DNA of 64,000 nucleotides from Pelobates cultripes (Eukaryota > Chordata > Amphibia > Anura > Pelobatidae): the NCBI GenBank assembly GCA_933207985.1, contig OW240918.1, positions 24,348,833 to 24,412,832 on the forward strand. Reading direction: 5' to 3'. Shown one piece after another: positions 9,726 through 20,400 of this stretch (positions within the stretch are counted from its first letter, which is position 1; the number at the start of each line of letters is the position of its first letter). Below the pieces are notes generated by a model. The model had not been told where the DNA came from, ran no database searches, and saw nothing but the letters and a program-made list of their open reading frames with translations. Made by a program: the position numbers and the translations under genes.

Positions 9726-10572
9726 TTAAAATATAGTCTAACTCCCTAATCTTAAGGGAGCTGACATCTAACTCAGTGCCAACCGTAACTCGACTCAGTG
9801 CAATGTCCATTTTCATTGACTGGTGGTGGTGGAGTAAGAAGCAGGTATGAGGTCCATCAGCAGGTAAGGTAAAAGGTTCTCATGGTTCATGTAGGTCAGT
9901 ACTTGCTTGTAGTGGTCGGATACCGCCTGCATCCACAAACTATGTGCAAGTTAGGCTACCGATGGTTATACTGGTTGTTTTTTTTTTTTTGTTTTCTTGT
10001 AAATCTGCTATAAAAATGTTTTTGTCTCAACCTGCTCTTCTTCCCTTTTTTTTTTTTTTTCTAATTTTCTTCCCTTGTAACCCCAAAGTTACATGTACAC
10101 TAATATTGCAGCACCCAGGTGAAGGAGGAAGGGAGAAATCATAAAAGGTTTTTCCCTCTTCAGTGCTTCGATCTTTCACTAGTTGACCATTTTCTTGATG
10201 GAGTCATTTGCTGGGAGTCATGTCACTGGTTGTACATGTACAAGAATAGACAACATAGGTCAGCCAACGAGACTATAGGACCTCCGACAGGTTCTGTAGT
10301 GCATGCTCTGTGAAATGCCATGGTATCTATTTTTGCATCATGAGAGCAGGTGCCTGTTCTATTTTCCAGAAATCTTGGCTGGTAATTGAGTGGAAATAGC
10401 AACATTTGGACGCAAAAGCTTCACTGCATTGGATTTTAAATTTTTCAGACTTTATGAAAAACAAGTGACAGGGATACTTTTAACTTTGATTATCTGATTA
10501 GGAATTCTGTTTTTGAAAACATTCATACATTTAAAGCCTAATGCTGTGTTTTTTTTTTTTTTTTGTCAATAG

Positions 10573-10950
10573 ATTCCAGGATGGAAATATACAGTAGGAA
10601 CAGCACTAGGAGAGTGCGGAGTAGTAGCCGTTTATCTGTATCTGGTGCCTCCGCATCTCAGACAACTGAAAAATGGGGTGAAAAAGATGGTAGTCGTGAA
10701 GAATCTGTTGCAAAAAATCTGGACAGAGACTTGTATGAGGCTGCTGGTCTAACTGCAACTAGTCTCCAAGATGAATCAATGCTTTATCAAGGCAATGAGC
10801 AAGCTGTCCAGAATGGAGTCATTGTATCAGAAGTTATCAGCTCCAAAAGAAATAAAAGATGGCCTGCAAGATTGTTCTCCATGCTGTGCTGTCTTGTCGT
10901 TGTTTGCATCCTCGCTGTTATGCTTACAGTTATTTATCTCATGATGGATG
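10573..10950 (+). CDS. ARL6IP6: ARL6IP6 exon 2 (first coding exon)
   Basis: A long T tract ending in GTCAATAG provides the acceptor; eight untranslated bases precede ATG 10581. It encodes residues 1-123 plus one base of codon 124, including the first membrane segment, and ends at donor GTGAGT (10951). Confidence 0.9.
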
Positions 10951-13900
10951 GTGAGTACTCGCTCTCTCAAAACAATGTTTAAAGTAGTTCTGAGGGGTAT
11001 ATACTTAAGTAATGTACATGCTGTCCAGTGTAGTCATAATAAGCATGCACTGGCATATTGTGCACAACTCATACATTTCTTCCTCTCCTGATATCTATGA
11101 AAGCCAAAGTAACTACGGTCTATTCATGAAATAGAAGTGCTGTCTGCTATAGTTTGTGGATTATTAATGGTTAAAACAAGAGTAAGCAAAAAAAGTCAGT
11201 TCCTTTAACCCAGTAAACACTATTTCATCATTTACCTGGCCGAATAACGCAGAGGACGTCCAATGTACTTCTGGGCCACAATGACTTTGCCGTCCATAAT
11301 TCAGTGGACGAGCACCTGCATGTTTATGCATCTAACAGATAAATGCCAAAGGCACACATGCATGCTCGTCATTTTCGACAACATTGCGATACACATCCAT
11401 GTTCCATGCATGTGATACAGCAAGAGTTTAGCAATATCTGTACTTTTTACCGGCAAAGCATGTAAATAAAAGTACCTTTAAAGAATTAAAAAAAAAAAAA
11501 AAAATCACCATCAATAGTTACATTTTATACGCACACTAGGCCTCATTAGGGTTTAAACATTGCAAGATATTTTTGGCTTGTGTTTTAATATTTATGTTGA
11601 TCTAACAAACTGTTTTGTTTGATGAAATAAGAACCTGTCATCTATTCCATTTGCTATATTCTATTGCTGACTAACAACATCTATTTTTAATTTTTTTTAA
11701 ATTTTTTTTTTTATTTTTGTTTCATTTCTTTTCTCAATGTAGATATGAAATCTGGAAGAGAGGTTAATGAAGATGGAGTAAAAACTAGTATATTAGGTAT
11801 GTCCATGTATGTATTTGGGTAGAAGTGTGAAGAGACTAACTTCCATGTAATCACAGCTTAATTCATATGTGAATTTAAGCAAAATCTTTTATTTACATAT
11901 GTTTGTCACACAATTTCCTCTTTTGGCATAGGATTCTGGGGCTTGTTTGTCCTGTCTGTCATAGTGGGACTTTCCTGCTGCAGCTTTTCCTGGACTGTGA
12001 CATATTTTGACTCATTTGAACCTGGAATGTTTCCCCCTACTCCATTGTCCCCAGCACGTTTCAGGTAAGGCCTGTTTGAATTTGAGAAAATATGAATTTT
12101 TACAAGTGCATTAAATTGCCGCACTTCCTGACCAAGAAGAGGCTCCACTTGTTCGGGGCCTCTGCTTCTTTTTTTCTTCTTTCTTCTTCTTCTTTAATTA
12201 AAGGGACATAAAAGTAAAATTCCACTATTTCAGTCAGATGGTCTCTCTGAGAGCCCATCTTATTGGTACAGTGTAAAGATTTGACACGCATGTGCACTAA
12301 CCTACCAATGCTTTCAAATGGGAAGATCATGTCTCGATGAACCAAAGAGGTAAAATGTTGGAGACCAGTGCTGCGAGGGAGAAAAAGTAGGTAAACTCAC
12401 TTCTTTTTTTTAACCCTAGCAAGGGGGATAGTCACCTAACTGGTGACTGGGGCTCTATGACATTAGGAATACCCATTTGCCCAGCAGTGGCAGTTGTCCC
12501 CCAGCCACAGTACCACTTATTAGTTTGGCTAGTAACCTCTAATTCTCTGGCATTGGTAGTTGTGGAGGGGAACGTTGCTTAGCAGACACCTGATACGTTC
12601 AGCTGTTCTAAAATGGGTTGACTACTTAAAAGGAGTGTGTGAACACCAGGGCACTACTGGCACCATAACCACTACAACATGCTGTAGAACACTCCACTGC
12701 ACAAATAAAAAAAATCACTGTTTAGTAGATACACCCAAAATGAAACCATTTATGCATTCTTAATTGGAGATATGTCTAAAACCGCCTGCTAAACCTGCAG
12801 TTCTCTTGTCGGCAGCCTTTGCAAGTCCTCTTTTAACCCAGACTTCTGTGGCTGTCCAATCCCAGATTTCCCAGAACAGCTCAATGAGAAGTCTGTGCAA
12901 GGCATGTGCTCTGGGCAATTGCTGAGTTTTTCTCCACTGGGCTAGCCAAACCAGAAAGTAACAGAACCTGTCTGCTTGAAAGTCAAAGGGGTGTAACCAG
13001 GTTAATTTATAAAAGTGTCCGGTTTTTAAGGATATCTGCACTTTTTCCAAAATACAAATAAATAGGACATATTCTTCACACACAAAGCTTTTCAGCAAAA
13101 TAAAGTGCTCTGGGGGTCTGGCGTGTCCATTTAAAGCATGGGTTGCCAACCTGGTCCCTACCGCCCACCAGTGGGCGTTTTGGGATTCCAGGTGGGCATG
13201 AAAGCACGAGCGCGTGTGCCTGAACGCGCATGTGCGCCAATATCGCACGGGTGTGTGCTCGTGAACGAGTAACACGCAGGTAGAGGAAGGGGAGGAGGTA
13301 GGGGGATACACGATAGCAGGGAGCGAAGTACTTGGAAAATAGGAGAAAGAAGGAGCAGAGTATTTGTAAAAAAAAAAAAAAAGGAGAAAGAAGGAAAATA
13401 AAAATATAAAAAGGAAAAGGAGAGAATTGTTTTTGGATATTATTATTATTATTATGTGGGCTACCTAGCTCAGCCTTCCTGCTGGGCATTGCTATAAGGA
13501 AGGTAAAAATATAAAAAAGGAAAACAAAGGTGGGGAGGGGAATTGGGAGAGGAGGGGATGCACAGATGAGAAATCATATTCTGACTAAACAGAGAAATAG
13601 TCTGAATATCACCGAAAGAGGAGACCTTTGTTTGTTCCTTACTAAAATCGAACCAGATATCAAATATTTAGTCTCGCAGCATAATCCTCAAGGATCTCAT
13701 TAATCACTAGTTAAAGATAATTTCAATTTACTTAATTGGTTTCTCATTAAACTTTTATAAAGTTAAAAACATTATAAATATGCATAAAGTAGAAATAAAA
13801 AGATAAATGTTTAAAAAAAATCCTCATTCTAAAAAAATATTCAGCACTTGCACGAAAACTGGTGGGTGGTAAGGACATTTTTCAATCAAGAAAGATGCAT

Positions 13901-16900
13901 TAGTGGGCAGTAGATAGAAAAAGGTTGACTACCCCTGATTTAAAGCAATACTATAGATAATAAATCCACTTTCATTTAATGAAGCCGTTTTGGTGTATAG
14001 ATCATGCCGCTGCAGTCTCACTGCTCAGTTCTCTGCCATTTGAGTTAAATCACTTTGTTTATATAGTCCTGGTCCTACCTCCCTGCATGTGACTTGCACA
14101 GCCTTCCCAAACACTTCCTGTAAAGAGAGCCCTATTTAGGCTTTCTTTATTGCAAGTTCTGTTTAGTTTTACATTTCTTATCTCCTGCTCTGTTAATATT
14201 GTCTTTTTAGACTCTCCTGTGTGCACAGCTGATTGAAAGTGTTTTTTTTTCATGGAGGCTAAATGAGTCACAGCCAGGTGTGGCAATGGCTGCATAAGCA
14301 AACTGATTTCACTCGTAAATGGCAGAGAATTGAGCAGTGAGACTGCAGTGGCATGTTCTATACACCAAAACTGCTTCATTAAAGTAAAGTAGGTTTTGTG
14401 ACTGTAATGTCCCTTCTAGTAGGAAACCACTAACCTACCAAATTAACTAGCCTGTGAAAAGGTTTTGTCAAAAATCACTAAAGTTTGTAATTATTAAATC
14501 TGTAATGTCCCTTTAAACTATCATGCTTATTGGGAAGTTTGTTTCTGGGTCTGTTTAGCTCTCCCTCAATATAAAGCTCCACATACCACAATTTTTGTGA
14601 TACTGCTCGGTAAAAGAACACACATGGACTTTAGCTGCTTTACTTATATAAGCACATAAATAAAATGTAAAAATCGTATTTATTTCCTACCATGTTAGCG
14701 TACAGCGTAGATGAACTTTCAGAGCAAATACCGACCGGTATATGTTAAATGAATACCTCGTCGCTCTGCTATTAATGAATGCACCCAATAAATTGGTCAG
14801 TAGATGGTGTGCTTGTATGGTAAGCTGCTTCAACAAAGCTCAGTCCAGAGATATCAGCATGAGCTCCATTCGTTTTATACTGTGTAAATTAGTCCTGTCT
14901 ATAGCAATTTAAAAAAACAACAACAATTTTTAAGGTGCAGTCTCATATATTTATCTAATTTAGATGTGTTCTCTATTTTTGATTAGAGTACCATTTTTTT
15001 TTTTAGATAGAATTTAAAAAAAAAAGCAAAACAACTTTAAACCTATTTATTCCAGTGCCAAGACAATCTTATCACCAACGGAGAATAGCATTGCAGAGAA
15101 CTTTTGTCCAGTCATATGCTTCATATAGAGAGGCATTGAAGACACACAACACATGCGCGCTAAACACCAATGTCTTCCAAATCAATTCAAACTCAATCCA
15201 ATGATTCTCATTGGAAACCTTGGATGCACACGGAATCTGGTGTTCGCATACTTTATCTGCTGGTGCCTGATGTGAAATAGAAGCAGTTTTTTAAAAATCT
15301 GTCAGAAGTCCCCAATGGATGTCTGGCTGACAAAGACTAGTAGATGTGAGTATTACAAAATATAAACTGTGCGATTTCTCAGAAACTGCTCTGTTTTCAT
15401 TTGCTAAACTGCCGTGGCAACAGCTATGCCTCAAAATCTGTACATTAAAGGAACACTATAGGGTCAGGAACACAAACGTGTTCCTGACCCTATGGTGTTT
15501 AATCCACCATTTAGGTGGCTTGCCTCCTTAGAAAAGGTGAAAACTAACCTTATTTCCAGTGCCACGTGGGTCTGCTGATGCTGGCCCCACTCCTGAACCG
15601 CCTTCTTGGTGACATCAGAATTGCAGATTTTTAGCCAATCCAATGCTTTTCCCAGACTAAAAAAAACAAAACCCACGTTGATTTCAAACGTTAAAAACCT
15701 CTTTTTATGTTGTTCATCCAACAGAATGCAAAACCCCAGTTTGAAGTGTTGGCCAGTTGTGCCACAAAAAAGGGGGGTGGGCAAATGTTTTACTCCATAA
15801 TGACCATCTGATTTCTACTCTGATCAACAAACTGTTCGTATGCATAATACATCCTATTTATATCCTTGAGTATTCTGTTTAAAACAAAACATAGAGTCCT
15901 TTTTAACAAAAAGTAAAACAAAAGCTACATTATTAAAGAATGAACAAGAAAAATGATTATCACTTCAGAAAGTTTTGTTACAAGAATGCCATAAAGGCTG
16001 AGTAGCAGGCTTGACACCTCCAATTTTTAATTCTTGAGACCTGCAATAATTAGCTTAAAATAATCTTACTAGAATTGCAAACGTCTTTAAGTTCTGCAGC
16101 AAACAGTCCTCTCCCAGAACAGCAGGAGGATACAATAAACAGAAAGCTCTCATTCTGGTCTTTTCTTGTGAAACCCTATTTAGCTGGAGTTTATGGGAAA
16201 AAGTAGTTCAACTCCCAGGGCACCTCTTGTTATAGTGAGACTGCAACCCATTTATATAAAAACCTGAATCAAAAGCTTGTGCAGTGCTGCCCTTGGGCTC
16301 CCTACTGCTGCAATTCCTTCTTTGATAGCACTGATCCAAGATCTTCAACAAATTGGTGGCTATAAGCCACATTGAACAGAGTGTACCGTAACCTTTCGAA
16401 AACTGGAAAATTATTGTGATTTATTGAGCAGGCCAAAACGAATACTTGTAAAGTAACTGGATGGAGTGAACATACAACTAAACTGAAAGTATTTTTAGGA
16501 CAAAAAATGGAATTGTCTAAGCCAGCGTTTTCCCAATTAGTGTTCCACTTTCGCTTAAGGAAGCAGTTTTGGCCTAAGCAAATCGCCGCGGCCCAAGCAT
16601 TTTGGGCCACCCGATGGTTATCCCTAAACAGGGGTCCGGTCAGGCGCTGCAGTCATCTAAAACCGCGACGGTACCCCTGTAGAATTGGATGCTGGGAGGA
16701 AGTGACGGCACTTCCTCCCAGACAGAGCGCGCCGCCTGGAGGGGGAGATGGAGCAGCGGGGACTGAGCACACCAACCTCAGCCAGCAGCACTGAAGATCC
16801 TCCTGCAGAAAAAAACATGTTTTTACACACACGCACGCACTGGCACATACAAACACACTGTATGTATATCTGTGTGCCAGTGTGTATCTGTGTCAGATAC

Positions 16901-17330
16901 ACACACTGGCACATTTATAAAAAAAAAAGTCCTTACAGCCCACCAGTTTTCGCGCAAATGCTGAATATTTTTTAGAATGTACGTACATTTATCTTTTTAT
17001 TTCTACTTTATGCATATTTATGTTTTTAACTTTATTGTTTTCTCATTAAACTTTATAAAGTAAATTGAAATTATCTTTAACTAGTGATTAATGAGATCCT
17101 TGAGGCTTATGCTGCGAGACTAAATATTTGATATCTGGTTCGATTTTCGTAAGGAACAGACAAAGGTTTCCTCTTTCGGTAATATTCAGACTATTTCTCT
17201 GTTTGCTCATATGATTTCTCATCTGTGCATTCCCTCCTCAATTCCCCTCCCACCTTTGTTTTCCTTTTTAATATTTTTTTTACCTTCCTTATAGCAATGC
17301 CCAGCAGGAAGGCTGAGCTAGGTAGCCCAC

Positions 17331-17420
<90 letters not shown>

Positions 17421-20400
17421 TTAGCCAAGAACAATTCTCTTCTTTTTCCTTCTTTCTCCTTTTTTTACAAGTACTCTGCTCCTTCTTTCTCCTTTTTTTC
17501 CCCAAGTACTCTGCTCCTTCTTTCTCCTATTGTACAAGTACCCTGCTCATTCTATCTCCTATTTTCCAAGTACTTCACTCCCTGCTATCGTGTATCCCCC
17601 TACCTCCTCCCCTTCCTCTACCCGCGTGTTACTCGTTCACGAGCACACGCATTCGTACGTGCATACGCCCGTGCGATATGGGCGCACATGCGCGTTCAGG
17701 CACACACGCTCGCGCTTTCATGCACTCGAATCTGCAACCTAGCATTTCCTGCTTACCACTGAGTGCATGAGAGATGAATAAAGTGTTTATCTCTCTAGGT
17801 GGAGGGAGGATTCTGCTACCGCCCACCTGGAATCCCAAAACGCACAGTGGTGGGTGGTAGGGACCAGGTTGGCAACCCATGCACTATGTAAAAATTAATT
17901 GGGAACCCCTGGTCTAAGCAGGTCATGGGACCTGCATCCTAGTGAGAATGTTTAACTTGTTGAGGACATTAATCTTAGAGAAGAATAGTTCTAGTTTGGC
18001 TCTCCTGGTGCTTTGTCTCATTATATGACATTACTAAGTACCCATAGCTTATGTATTTCTACAGTTTGAATAAACAGATGACTCCTTTTGGCTATCAGAT
18101 ACTTGCTCTATTTATCTTTGGATATAGTCCTCCTCGTCACAATGCAGCAATTACAATTACTCGTTAATATGCTCTAGTAGTCTCTCAGTGCTTAATCTAC
18201 ACTGTTTTGAATTGAGCCATGTTGGTACAGTTACTTTGGTTATTAAAACGTATTGAGCACTTTAAATCTCTTGAAACATTTATCTTTAGTCAATTTGAAG
18301 CTCACAGACTTCTGTATGCTTCTGAGATCTGCCCTCAGTCACAAACTGCAAAACGAACATGAAATTTTTTTTTCATTCCAGTAATAAATTGTTTTCAAAA
18401 TGTAAAAATGCTATAAGCAAAGAATTTGATCAATTTCACCCATGTTGCCAAATCTAACATAGCACATTCAATTAGTTTTTGTCTTCCAGAAAAGTTCTAA
18501 CTTATTTATTTTTATGGCTCCCTGTAACATTGCTTATTGCAAGCATTTTTAAAAAGTTGACATACATACGTGTGTGTGTGTGTGTGTGTGTGTGTATAAT
18601 TTTATTTTAATTTTTATATATATATTGTTGAAATATAGGCTAGCACTCATGGTCTTGTAGTTAAAAGATCATCTTTATTCAGTTATTCCATAAAAACTCG
18701 ACGTTTCAGCCCACGTACTGGGCTTTCTTCAGGAGCAACAAACAACAATAACATATCAGCCTATAATGCTGCAATATATACTCATAAGTAGGAGAGAAAG
18801 AGAAGAGGAAATTTTAAAAAGATTACTCACCACAGGTGATGTCTATTTGCCGGTCGTGTGCGTCTGCATAAAGGTATAACAACCCGGAAGTACTATGCGG
18901 GGACGTGATTTCCGAAGCTATGATGTGCTCAGTGCGTGTGCACCTGCATGGGGGTATCTTACCTGGAAATATAGTGTATAGATACGACCTTGTATACATG
19001 GTTACCAGCCTTCGCGAGAGGGTAGCATGGAAACCATAGTAAACAGTAATAAAAACCGGTGCTATGACAAGACATCGGAAGCATAGAACCAATTAATATG
19101 TGTGATGCCATCAATAGAATAATCTAATAGTGCTAGTATATATATGGGAGCAGGAATCACGCCATAAGCTCCTGTAAATAAAGTGTCAAAATATATAAAG
19201 TGAAACTATGCATAACAGAGTAACTGATCAGGCTAAATATAAAATTTAGCATTTAGCCAGATCAGTTACTCTGTTATGCATAGTTTCACTTTATATATTT
19301 TGACACTTTATTTACAGGAGCTTATGGCGTGATTCCTGCTCCCATATATATACTAGCACTATTAGATTATTCTATTGATGGCATCACACATATATTAACT
19401 GGTTCTATGCTTCCAATGTCTTGTCCTAGCACCGGTTTTTATTACTGTGCAGGGCGGTGTGACAAGGGCTGCAAAAACAAAGTGATTTAATTCCTAAATG
19501 GCAGTGAATTGAGCAGTGAGACAGCAGGGGCATAATCTATACACCAAACCTGCTTCATTTAGCGAACGTTGTTTTGCCTGTAGTGCCCCTTTGATCTCTT
19601 ATTCATTAAAGGGATACTCTAACCATCATAGCCACTAAAGAGTGCTGTAGTAGTTATGATAGTAGACTTCTTGCACCGTCCAACAGTAAGTTGTGAAACC
19701 AAACCGAGTGTGTATGTATATATTGTTTCAGGCTTATTGATTACCTCTCATGGGTGCTGTTAGATGTCTACATTTTGGCTGTCTTTAAAAAAATAAATAA
19801 AATAAAATCCCATTTATGCTCTTAGACAGTTGAAGAGTTTGATAGTCAGGGCCGTCTTTAACGCGGGGCAAACGGGGCAGCTGCCGGTCAGGCAGGAAGG
19901 CGGGCGCGCGAGGGAGCACTCACTGCTTCCTCTTCAGCTCCCTCGCGCACCGCACTGATGCCGGAGCCGGAAGATGACGGCCAGGAGCCCAGCAGCACCA
20001 CTGGACCCCAGGGAATCCCCCCAGCACTCCAAAAGGTAAGGAGGCTGGGGGGATTACATTTAAAAAAAAAAAATGTGTGTGTTAGTGTATGTGTATTTGT
20101 GTGTTAGTGTGTGTGTGTTAGTGTATGTGTTTGTGTGTGTATTTGTGTGTTAGTGTATGTGTGTGTTAGTGTATGTATGTGTTTGTGTTGGTGTATGTGT
20201 GTTAGTGTATGTGTTTGTGTGTGTGTGTGTTTGTGTTTGTGTGTTAGTGTATGTGTGTGTTAGTGTATGTATGTGTTTGTGTGTTTATGTGTGTTAGTGT
20301 GTGTGTGTTTGTGTGTTAGTGTATGTATGTTAGTGTGTGTGTTTGTGTATGTGTTAGTATGTGTGTGTGTCAGCATGTCTGTGTGTGTCAGTATGTCTGT

